DNA of 64,000 nucleotides, from NCBI GenBank assembly GCA_039818345.1, contig JBCBUC010000004.1, positions 124,001 through 188,000 of the forward strand, given 5' to 3'. Positions 49,601-54,096 of this stretch are shown piece by piece (position 1 is the first letter of the stretch; every line of letters begins with the position of its first letter). A program made the translations under genes and the position numbers. The notes beneath the pieces were generated by a model. That model saw only the letters and a program-made list of their open reading frames with translations. It ran no database searches and was not told the origin of the DNA. This DNA comes from Parvularcula sp039818345. GTDB lineage: Bacteria; Pseudomonadota; Alphaproteobacteria; Caulobacterales; Parvularculaceae.

Positions 49601-52458
49601 GTGTCGCTGACCTAATTTTCCGCGGTACACAGATGGTCGACGGCGCGGGCGTAATTGATCTCCTCGGCACCAGCGCAAACAATGATATTGAATTTTCAGG
49701 ACTACAGAGCTTTGTCCAAGAGCGATTGACCTTTGGTCCTGACATCACCCTTCGAGGGCATGGATCGCTTTCCGCCAATAATGAAGACCGCATAGGCTTT
49801 AACGGCACAACGCTCGAAGGTGTTGAAGGCGGTACACTGAGTATACAAGATATCACGTCAGGCAGCAGCGTGACCGACCGCGGCGTTGTCAATATCGACG
49901 CAAGCGCTGGTCGTGTAGAGATCAATGATCGCGTTGAGTTTACGGCGTTCCAAGAGGCGGCGGGCAATGGCGACGGTCGGCTCTCGATTGCTGGTGGTAC
50001 CTTGGTGGGGTCGTCCCTGGCGATCGATGCGGTCGTCTTGGGCGCCAACACACTGACTGTTTTTGATAGCCTTGAACTCGTCGGCGGAGCGACGCTGGAA
50101 CTTGAAGATCCTGGTTCGTCATCAGCAAGACTCTACGTCTACGGATCGCAGATCATTGGTGATGGTGAAATCTTCCTCAATGCAAGCGATGCCAATGGTC
50201 CGATCCTATGGTTCTTCGGCGAGGAGGCGGGTCGCGACGAGTTGGGTATCGGCGAAGGCGTGACGGTCCGCGGCGCGGGGCAAATTCGCGAAAGCAGTTT
50301 CACCGCTGGTGATAGTATCGACATCGCTGGGCGTGTCGAGGCGGAGGGTGGCGAGCTCTCGATTCGGCGGATCGGCCGCGTCGACGGGACCCTGGCCGCT
50401 GACACCGATGGCGTCATCTCGATCGAAAGCAGTTTTACTGCTGACGAGACCACCACGATCGAAGTGAGCGTCGACGGCACGGATGCCGGCCTGATCGAGG
50501 TGACGGGCACGAATTTTGATCGGGCTGGGATTTTCTCAGTCACTGTAGATCCCGGTGCGACGTTCCAGATCGGTGATACGTTCACCGTGGTCCAAGTTTT
50601 AGGCAATAGCGCCGAGGCCTTCTCAGGGGCGTTTGATGGTTTTGAAGGCTTTGACCTTGGAAACGGTCTTGGTTTCGTTCTTGATACAGATCAAGATACA
50701 CAAACACTCTCCTTACGTGTCGCCAGCGCAGCGGACGCTGAAGCGTTCATCAATGGCGCGGGTTTTGTTCCTGACCCAATCGATCCTGAGGTCCGCCAAG
50801 AGCAGTCCACGGATGTGGTTGATGGTTTACTAGATTTTGTGACGTTGACGTCGGATGCGGAGTTGTTTGTTGGATTGTCGTTGTCTGGGACGGGGATATT
50901 GCATGATGTTGTTCTAGGGACGCGCGGTTTATTGGACATGTCGTTGACGACGCGTTCGGTGGAGATTGAGGATGGATTGATCCTTGATGCGGATCTTGAG
51001 CTTCAGGGGACGTCGTCGCGGACGGCGTATGCGTATTTTTCTGGCGAGCAGATTGTTTCTGGGACGGGTGATGTTGTTTTAAGCCGTGCGAATGCGGTGA
51101 ATGATGGAGTTGTGAACAACCGTGTGCAGCTTCAGAGCCAGCGTCAGGGGCGTGAAGTTCTCACCTTTGCTGAGGATGTTGATCTGATCGGCGATGGATT
51201 GGTGACGGTGAGTGACAGCCAGGACCGGATAGCGGTTCTTGGCGCGGCCAGGGGTGTTGGTGCGGATAGCTTGACGCTCTTTTATATTGACAATGGCGGC
51301 GCGGATCTTGGTGTTGACACGGACAATGGTGCTGTGCGCTTTGGCACCTATCTTGAGAACGCCAACCTCGTCGAAGCCGGCACAGGAACCAGCCGAGCCA
51401 CCTTCAATGACAGCCTCGATATCTCTAATGTTTCTACAGAGATCGATGTACTTATCGAAAGTACGGCCAATTCGTTCTTTGACGTCTACTTCTTCAACGG
51501 CTTCAGCCTGGACAATGCTGATTTGACCATCGCTGGCAGTGCCAACGGCACTGCCTACACAGTGTTCCGCGGTGGGCAGACGATTGATGGGACGGGTTCC
51601 ATTATTCTGTCAGACGAGAACGGGATTGGTACTACACTCACCAATAACCGGATCCGTTTCGATCAGCTGGCGAGCGATGAGGTGGAGACTTTCACGGTGG
51701 GCGAGGGTATTGTCATCACGGGCACGGGCCGCGTCGATGGCTCACTCGGTCCCGATGATCGTATCGATATTCAGGGCTCGGTTATTGCTGATGACGGTGA
51801 GCTTGAGTTCCTCTTCAACCTTGGTGAGACTGGCGGTACATTTGGTGCGACCGCTGACGGTATTTTGGAATATCGCTTCGATCTCGAGTTAAACGACGAT
51901 GCTGCGCTTTCGATCGGTGTCGACGCGGCGGGCGCCGGTCTTGTTCAGATCATCAATTCGGGGTCGATGCTGATACAGAACGGCACGTTGGCCCTTGATG
52001 TGGCGGCGGGCGCCACCGATGCCTTGGTGCTTGGTGATGAGTTCCAGATCGTGACCACCAGTGCTGGTTTGGCCGGCAGCTTCGATACGCTGACGGGCTT
52101 TGACACAGCCGGCGCAGGCGGTTTTGCGTTGGTGGAGGATGGCAACAATCTCTTTATCCGTTTTGTCGCTGATGCCGATGTGGGTCAGGTCTTCACCCGG
52201 GACGAGGTTGGTGCTGCCAATGACAACGGCTTGCCGGCTGCTCTCGCCTCCGCTCCGGCTGCGTTCGAGGTGGTCGACGAGGTGGCGGATCTCAGTGCCG
52301 CCTCTAATCCATCCGGGGAGGAGTTGCCGTTCGATCCAGCGAACAACGGTGACCTTGGTGAGCTTTTGGCCGAAGGCGATGATGGCAGCGATTCGCCGAT
52401 TGCGGATGGCCTTCAAGAGCCATCTGTCTTTGACGACGCGATTGAGCTCGGTGCCTAA
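37642..52458 (+). CDS. Giant multidomain type I secreted protein (vanadium haloperoxidase + metzincin + adhesin-like repeats)
   Basis: The single open frame is 4938 residues. Approximate order: Arg-rich N-terminus; two copies of a 53-residue module (71-123, 170-222); a membrane-like plug (250-270) followed by an Asp run; a cadherin-like repeat (288-385); an RTX-like Asp/Gly block (390-458); three cadherin-like repeats (654-958); Ig-like domains; a vanadium haloperoxidase domain (1162-1545); Ig-like and SbsA-like domains (1553-1873); a carboxypeptidase-regulatory-like domain (1876-2010). Then come a metzincin protease motif (His2609), a Cys/His cluster (2714-2754), two choice-of-anchor-D-like domains (2788-3016), a TSP3-like Ca segment near 3100, LVIVD-propeller-like sequence (3144-3460), further Ig-like domains and beta-helix-like repeats (3674-4850). 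No Sec signal is present; the neighbouring type I system and the C-terminus ending FDDAIELGA support type I export. Domain borders are hand estimates. Confidence 0.93.
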   Translation: MDRYDDDLLGSDESSSETFLDRAQTDDQGSRRRRASKAALIASTSISALLIDKAIALQSDVPSNFTAASELPGGASYELRDDGLLEVTTTSGRVVLLDAGAFVITADGALFIAKDAAASAGLNGQDALPAQEPETEDAPIPDAGDVETAADPVEAEAIEDLAAEISASDLPGLAQYELREDGLLEIETTAGRVVLLDAAAFTLTDDGELLIASEAAVSSGLNMTDTMPTHMSSTEDALWVDGMEDGGRDWLPFAIAGAIAAGGLGIYFLTNDDDDDSSDSDETPTNNTPAFGSVTTFTIDEGGFAAFVASATDDDGDALTYSLSGTDASLFTINATTGLVRFIDRTDFEIPADANSDNQYSLTVSVSDGTATTSQAVTVTVQDVDMFSVAGTDDNDSIDLSSQDEDITIGAQAGDDAIITDAGDDTVFAGTGNDIIFAGQGADTVQAGAGDDIIVLVGETGTDEYAAGSITNSGGEGIDVSSVLSLLRLNGQTTSDAVAGETLVGGVGDDTLIVYGEIDLTEVTLSGIERLVLNSDATVDAEDLGAGGVEVITGTGSAVLRLAGSGEVDLADLDLEGIAFLEIGENVELSAETVEDLLDAGITAIGGSGSLDINTVSGDDLDGLIFEESIEVSSDGESVDPTEFGGSITDGSIGEVVLSVVDDVTIDENTTALQTVSAIDAEGGDPTFTLGGQDAALFNIDEETGAISFIAAPDFETPSDTDVDNVYRLSVRASVDDRSTTEDLIVRVSDVNEAPTITSGLAGSATENSTATDYQAGGEDPEGLALSYSIAGGDDGGLFTIDENNGTLAFVDAPDFENPTDADGDGTYEVAIEITDGELTSTVNVSVTVNDTNEAPSFTSPSDVDVAENAVATGLDPSTTDPDGDDVTVSITGGADAGLFEIGDDGIVFVAAPDFETPADADGNNVYEIELTASDGDVTVTQDVTIAVTDVDENLPEAGSTVSFALANDTGREDDDAVSQDMGLTGVISNPGVVVSLVITLDGEEFDITDQIEDDGSFALTEDELATLLGEAVEDGTYLATLTLTDTEGLIDVESLTITRDTSAPGMPTIQLSKSSDSGELGDGETVYAVVNITGTSEAGASVQVGDASASIVGAANTFTVNGLALGLGENEFDVSATDRAGNIATDSFSVSRVDGEAGDPVLFWLDVTLDAIASNAMNAVQASRGLAMVSIAMSDAVSAIDGSTPFYGSFDVGDAATTDVAVGYAAYEVLNYLFPDDSVTFTTALNDALDGIDPGDSFDQGQALGEAVGDIVVAIRNADGWDDFETYTPGSEPGDWDRTGPFFSEPVDPQWATVDTFVLDSQDQFRPDGPPDLTSQEYAEAVAEVQSLGKSDSTTRTEDQSEIAQFWKNGAGTSSGPGQWNEILQEILEEQESGPAASAKALVALNVAMADAGIAAWDAKYTYGFWRPEDAIAEADTDGNDATVQDEDWRPLITAPAHPEYVSGHSTFSGAAATVLTDRYGDNFSFEATSRGLPGVTRSYSSFDEAAEEAGRSRIYGGIHYEFSNQDGLTLGDDVASEVLDVLGTEVDNFAPLVLLDGELLDALDALAPDDAGLFIGDDLTIGGRVVDNLSGVEGFVLSIDGGANRDVDFDQFGLFSVEIDVPDNDSFDGVHTYEFTATDLEGNVRSATIAVVVDTVAPTLSLESFADGDTIENGTRLSGTFDPTGSKLVSLTLSVDGADTRTVAFDQESQTFDEALPLGTLGAGEHTVTVVARDAAGNETSESFTFTLEDAIPFEVVSIEPAADSEEVGLTQNPKITFSRAVDPDTITEESVFIIDSAGEVVPASVVVGANGTAVQLFPDESFAGSETHTLVVKGDIVAAAADGALLDGDDDGEVGGDFGADFTTVSNTPVANTSLVGKVVGPGPDLEPMTDDDFSSGADGTANTSDDIYDFPIAGAKVYILGREDEAVFTDENGEFTLTNVPAGNVKVAVDGRTATNPPEGVFYPEMTMDLTIVAGQENTILGTTGTADQRLENLESPQVYLPRLSTNILQVVSEELPTEINLTEEGSDGLTEEEAGILGLTVQPGSLVDDNGDPVENPMVGISTVPPELVRDMLPDGVLQHTFDITIQAPDAAAFTEPAQITFPNVFNAEPGTKLNFLSFDHDTGRLVIEGTATVSADGSTVTTDADTGVTKPGWHGLTPPGGNGCSGGSPLQPDERDPDATETETTETLDLYTSDGAGGIRFVREWSAPDALPGTPPPAGDPDCPPPAEDLEDQEQPWVEVTIEVDEVLSKIAKKAGNLDLVDQSFVLRAGTGAERGFAFSMKSFVEMFGAGGIKNVEINELYGSKITITTRTQDADGDQTVHTEEIFVSRFIDAVDDKHTNSQWEFVDTVNDGAAGDVIRKNDIKIIGGDATPEISVQDGTNYFVTSTQDQVWFDPVQTGDDRTDQLEVSFANAGGDVAGSVELLGDAKDKQKIFIDRQSIIDTLKGIADGTDGNVTYSSASLNVTAAERALFDNLDAMGNVVDERGAIADAIIARVKADYNAYTDGVEFVTSGGTGVVTVNFLTSSANQIYGRADRVDTNNVDDVVKDFMKYSKSELYFRMDHEINQTDAGQVNVFLETYLEFWNVPTTADLVKSYADTTAHEAGHTLGLRHAWKSFNGGTTIKHAGVGANNGQTDIMMGHAGDRQAALSFDATDEAVMLLSNMEYTRSQAQEAFNYYYGHYFGANGDNSGFSVSHHVIEDGHVHDHSCACGQCLDFSEFVDSQGFELASSAYGHDTDSGCCACDVCQSVDMLNGTHQPHGAAPIVLSEDLIDNPLDAPVLGYFDADGAPIFGSLDFGSVIVTDDNTASITITITNVGTQTAVLDQFASTNGAFTITGAGNGTQIAAGESVDAVITFNPSSVGSVEGILNIEANDGEGLITFDLEGFGQSDGPHATLLSIDNNLGGADIDETVSSDEVFTIRNDGDEDLIISAITLGTDAIGFALSGIPDDLDTNPITLGIGETFSFGATFTGTDVGLARGSVQVVTNDTNSPTLNLGLLGTGFEGLHYFDWGNDFVAVEVNGQVTRVTSDSQGNFDVFLPPEAPYRIVIFDPESGLLAEGFGTTAPSGGGVDLTSSLVFRPDTSFDGDFDGLSSKAEFAIGTSDMMVDSNGDGISDFASIELGIDPLAGVLTEPGIVASLDVGAVINEIVVTADLPDTPLAALLAVGTNGLAVVGFDGAATSPILLNTLDLPGTAVDVALDDLLGLAAVATGQGVSIVDVTDVNAPTVINTINRSVNLVEAEDGRVYTAEAGQVVSYDLASGERLQRLDVPSGANSVRTMTMEGGFIYTVDSSRTLTIIEIVNDEMVVRGNLGLTSESWSSSIRSDKLFASDGVLYIPADQGFNAGYATVDITDPAAPSLISGPDDRALGGTDFADAGSGVGLAVGRVGGVFGIDTIMIVDTSDPEQTGNFSARFDLDNAAPNAVVAAGGFGFVGDSSGVFHVVNGLGFDVNGVPPQVNVDIAELDADPGTEGIQIEEGQTVRLPLTVSDDVQIQRVELLLDGEVVRTDLSIPYSLSFVVPTLASGATEGTVQVRAVDTGGNATTTAPINFTIIEDITPPEVVRVSPADNGFLLVDTATARVILDEAVDPASVTAGLASLTDGDDNVIVADSVQILSSGRILQFSFPSPAAGTYTFDIDLTGVTDLAGNAIGGSPISRTVELTEASATWDGESNNNRFETATNWRPDEVPTIDDVAFIGSDALSTVQSFSNVTIEGLRSEADVSVFGGIFTAQFIEMATDTTFTLEGGILRDANVIGGTLNLRGGTIDGVTVAGTGMVDTGRAIIARNLSVDGVLTVNGSFSTSWLQFTEPGTASGNGSIDLSGDGTANARVVFSGSNLSQSEVFTFAETLDLTGNGWIYASRSEDRMRILGDVVADGGTIDLLRVDQGGSELNLSSTDDGSVLVRQLFNARVVAQQDSNVVLRELIRDAIIDGPGNVQLQNADLDNVDIETDATIINFNEVYGGLTVNGVLGLDGSASVADLIFRGTQMVDGAGVIDLLGTSANNDIEFSGLQSFVQERLTFGPDITLRGHGSLSANNEDRIGFNGTTLEGVEGGTLSIQDITSGSSVTDRGVVNIDASAGRVEINDRVEFTAFQEAAGNGDGRLSIAGGTLVGSSLAIDAVVLGANTLTVFDSLELVGGATLELEDPGSSSARLYVYGSQIIGDGEIFLNASDANGPILWFFGEEAGRDELGIGEGVTVRGAGQIRESSFTAGDSIDIAGRVEAEGGELSIRRIGRVDGTLAADTDGVISIESSFTADETTTIEVSVDGTDAGLIEVTGTNFDRAGIFSVTVDPGATFQIGDTFTVVQVLGNSAEAFSGAFDGFEGFDLGNGLGFVLDTDQDTQTLSLRVASAADAEAFINGAGFVPDPIDPEVRQEQSTDVVDGLLDFVTLTSDAELFVGLSLSGTGILHDVVLGTRGLLDMSLTTRSVEIEDGLILDADLELQGTSSRTAYAYFSGEQIVSGTGDVVLSRANAVNDGVVNNRVQLQSQRQGREVLTFAEDVDLIGDGLVTVSDSQDRIAVLGAARGVGADSLTLFYIDNGGADLGVDTDNGAVRFGTYLENANLVEAGTGTSRATFNDSLDISNVSTEIDVLIESTANSFFDVYFFNGFSLDNADLTIAGSANGTAYTVFRGGQTIDGTGSIILSDENGIGTTLTNNRIRFDQLASDEVETFTVGEGIVITGTGRVDGSLGPDDRIDIQGSVIADDGELEFLFNLGETGGTFGATADGILEYRFDLELNDDAALSIGVDAAGAGLVQIINSGSMLIQNGTLALDVAAGATDALVLGDEFQIVTTSAGLAGSFDTLTGFDTAGAGGFALVEDGNNLFIRFVADADVGQVFTRDEVGAANDNGLPAALASAPAAFEVVDEVADLSAASNPSGEELPFDPANNGDLGELLAEGDDGSDSPIADGLQEPSVFDDAIELGA
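37852..38307 (+). repeat. Duplicated 53-residue module at the N-terminus of the giant protein
   Basis: Residues 71-123 and 170-222 are clear copies (YELRDDGLLEVTTTSGRVVL and YELREDGLLEIETTAGRVVL), 99 residues apart. The DNA is also similar, with identical stretches such as GATGGCTTGCTGGAG and GGGCGGGTGGTGCTGCTCGA, indicating a fairly recent duplication. The pair precedes the membrane-like plug at residues 250-270, a place where large type I adhesins carry retention modules. Confidence 0.8.
41125..42252 (+). other. Encoded domain: vanadium-dependent haloperoxidase (PAP2-type)
   Basis: Residues 1162 to about 1537 of the giant protein. All seven vanadate-pocket residues known from fungal vanadium chloroperoxidase have counterparts at the same internal spacing: Lys1421 and Arg1428 (KYTYGFWRPED), Ser1464, Gly1465 and His1466 (EYVSGHST), Arg1515 and His1521 (RIYGGIHYEF). 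The N-terminal helix segment VLFWLDVTLDAIASNA is also usual for bacterial members. His1459 sits where chloroperoxidase has Phe397 and algal bromoperoxidases have His, which points to bromide or iodide use rather than chloride. The halide preference is inference. Confidence 0.88.
45163..45720 (+). other. Encoded domain: metzincin-type zinc metalloprotease
   Basis: About residues 2508-2693 of the giant protein. The metzincin zinc site is HEAGHTLGLRH (His2609, His2613 and His2619 as ligands, Glu2610 as base). It is followed 24 residues later by DIMM (Met2645/Met2646), the expected Met-turn. The preceding VFLETYLEFWNVPTTADLV and ADTTAHEAGH context resembles matrixin/serralysin-like M10 proteases. 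The catalytic set is complete, so proteolytic activity is plausible. The substrate and any prodomain are not evident. Confidence 0.82.
48661..52200 (+). repeat. Encoded beta-helix-like repeat tail with at least five degenerate units
   Basis: The region opens with TATWDG-like sequence (ATWDGESNNNRFETATNWRP), common at the head of secreted beta-helix passengers. Thereafter a unit of roughly 170-180 residues recurs. Its recognisable core is x-TF-x-x-x-x-x-L-x-G-x-G, then DR-I-x-I-x-G: near residues 3852 (FTFAETLDLTGNG), 4027 (LTFGPDITLRGHG), 4198 (LGIGEGVTVRGAG), 4504 (LTFAEDVDLIGDG) and 4683 (FTVGEGIVITGTG). One interval is about 300 residues, consistent with a degenerate extra unit. Confidence 0.7.
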
Positions 52459-52506
52459 GATTCGGGGTTCGGTTGGTATCAAACCCACCCTTTGCGGAGA
52501 TGAGCA

Positions 52507-52917
52507 GTGCTCAAACGACTAAGCATCTCAGCGCTTTTCTTCTGGGGAACAGCAGAGGCCTGCTCCTGTATTCAGCCAGGGCCGGACGATGTTCTCCGCC
52601 ACCTCGATGGGGCGTCGGCCATTTTTGAAGGAACGGTGTCTTTCACAACCCAGACGGACGATCACGATGGTGGCCTTCTTCGCAAGACGGTGTTCGAGGT
52701 CACGGATCGTATCATCGGGCCGACCATACCCTTAATCGAGGTCTTCCACCTCCAAGGTGATGGCGGGAACTGCGGGCTTGACTTGACCCCAGGGATGACG
52801 CTGGTCGTTATCGCCTATGAAAGCCGTAGCACTGGCCGTCTTCATACGAACAGTTGTGCGTCACCTGGCGCCCCTATCGAGGCCTATCGCATGGCAATCG
52901 CGAATAAGCCTCGTTGA
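52507..52917 (+). CDS. Secreted TIMP-like (netrin/NTR fold) protein, putative metalloprotease inhibitor
   Basis: The 136-residue precursor starts with GTG at 52507, with GGAGA 6 bases upstream. A signal peptide (MLKRLSISALFFWGTAEA) would be cut after AEA, exposing Cys19 as mature residue 1: CSCIQPGP. Cysteines of the mature form are 1, 3, 71 and 99; animal TIMP-1 pairs 1-70 and 3-99. NCGLDLTPGMTLVVIAY followed by STGRLHTNSC parallels the TIMP core (CG, then a G-K/L-H-I-T-x-C strand). TIMPs inhibit metzincins through the N-terminal Cys chelating zinc. The gene lies 48 bases after the giant metzincin-containing gene on the same strand with no terminator between. Inhibition is inference; a lipoprotein reading of the AEAC site is less likely. 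Confidence 0.8.
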   Translation: MLKRLSISALFFWGTAEACSCIQPGPDDVLRHLDGASAIFEGTVSFTTQTDDHDGGLLRKTVFEVTDRIIGPTIPLIEVFHLQGDGGNCGLDLTPGMTLVVIAYESRSTGRLHTNSCASPGAPIEAYRMAIANKPR

Positions 52918-52984
52918 ACAGGTCTTCCTTCACTGAAGCCGACTGCGTTCAAAGGGGCCGGGTCAAATACTTCACCGAATTTAG

Positions 52985-53060
52985 TGGTGCCGCATGCCGG
53001 ACTCGAACCAGCGACCTCCTCATTACGAATGAGATGCTCTACCACCTGAGCTAATGCGGC
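52985..53060 (-). tRNA. tRNA-Thr (anticodon CGU)
   Basis: This is a 76-base gene with encoded CCA on the minus strand. The acceptor arms GCCGCAT and ATGCGGC pair. The anticodon stem TCTCA/TGAGG encloses TTCGTAA with anticodon CGT. The T arm contains GGTTCGAGTCC. It lies at the border between the giant-gene unit and the decayed zone at 53.1-54.1 kb. Confidence 0.97.
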
Positions 53061-53089
53061 CAGAGGCGCGGGACTAGCGCAGGGAGCAC

Positions 53090-53347
53090 GTGCCCGCGAA
53101 CTATGTGGAGGCCTCGCGTTGGCTTCGATCGGCGGCAGGGCAAGGATTGCCTTTTGCGCAAGCAATGCTCGGGGTAATGCAAGCAGCGGGAGAGGCCGTT
53201 CCCCAAGACTTCTCAGAGTCGTACTTCTGGATGATTATCGCAAATGCCGGCTTAGGAGCCGGAGAGGTGAAAGACGCAATCGGCGAAGAGTTTGAAGACG
53301 CAGTCAGTTTGCTGAGGGTGAACGCAGATTGCTATGCTTTCGAGTGA
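53090..53347 (+). pseudogene. Truncated Sel1-repeat protein gene
   Basis: The 85-residue frame from a GTG at 53090 contains about one and a half Sel1-like repeats (NYVEASRWLRSAAGQGLPFAQAMLGVMQAAG, then FSESYFWMIIANAGLGAG). Complete Sel1 proteins have several repeats and an export signal. This frame begins abruptly in the middle of a repeat, 30 bases from the tRNA-Thr gene. It is therefore probably the 3' remnant of a larger gene cut at the tRNA, although a small functional protein cannot be excluded. Confidence 0.65.
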
Positions 53348-53354
53348 GGCGTGA

Positions 53355-53603
53355 ACGGTTCTTGAGAAGGAGAATAAGCGCCTCATAAAGATCGGCGCTG
53401 AGCTCGAACCCGATAAGTTGATCCTGAAGGAGAGTCCGGGTTTTTAAATCGAAGGTCTGGCGACGGATCAGTTGCTTCAGGCCGTTGTTCATGCGCAGCA
53501 AAAATTAGGTTCATCGGAAAGGCGGACTTGCAGCGTCGTAAGTCTATCGAGGTCCACGCATCAGTACCAGAAGACATCCCTCGCGTGCGTTCTCAGAAGA
53601 TGA
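53355..53603 (+). pseudogene. Remnant of an IS3-family transposase (orfA end plus orfB start)
   Basis: One frame with an internal stop at 53445 reads LEKENKRLIKIGAELEPDKL before the stop, like the C-terminal heptad segment of IS3-family OrfA proteins. After the stop it reads AVVHAQQKLGSSERRTCSVV and then RSTHQYQ, like the OrfB N-terminus (typically VSERRACRxxGxxRSTxRY). No DDE catalytic domain follows and no intact terminal repeats were found, so this is a decayed insertion sequence next to tRNA-Thr. Confidence 0.6.
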
Positions 53604-54096
53604 AGCCATAGCCCGGGCACGGGTGATGTATTTCCATCAGATCGGTTACCATGCGCTCCTCTTGGAAGAAACGCTCGCGGATCGGATCAAGATGGTCGAG
53701 CATTACAGCCATATCTTGATGAGTGAAAAGCTGGACGACGAGGCCAAAGCGCTTTTGGCCGAAATTCTTCAGTATAGCGAGTGAATATAGATAAACCGCG
53801 GCTTGTTCAAGCGGCCGTTGGGTCATACGGCACCGGCGCGCTGTTCCAGTGGTTGTTCGCGAGCTGTCTATCGTCTGTATACTACACAAATGCCCGCCGT
53901 CGTCCCTCCTGTGCTGTTCCTTCGCTTCAGGATTTGGGTTTCTCTGAACGGTCGGCCATGCAGGCCCAGGCAATACTCCGATATAGGTATAGTGCCGTTA
54001 GTAATTGATCGACAAAAGGAAAGACCTCGGTAGCTCACCGGGCGCGCTGCTTGCCCCCGGATGATTGATGCATGTCGAAACGCCGGCTCCTAGCTT
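53604..54096. other. Low-information zone after the IS remnant, one possible small ORF
   Basis: The only coding-looking piece is a plus-strand frame at 53626-53784 encoding 52 residues that are helical and Leu/Glu-rich (ALLLEETLADRIKMVEHYSH). It has no ribosome binding site. It may be an ORF tail once joined to other sequence, because the frame stays open upstream to about 53550 without a start. From 53785 to 54096 I see no gene, tRNA or clear hairpin. The zone fits a decaying insertion site. Confidence 0.5.
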
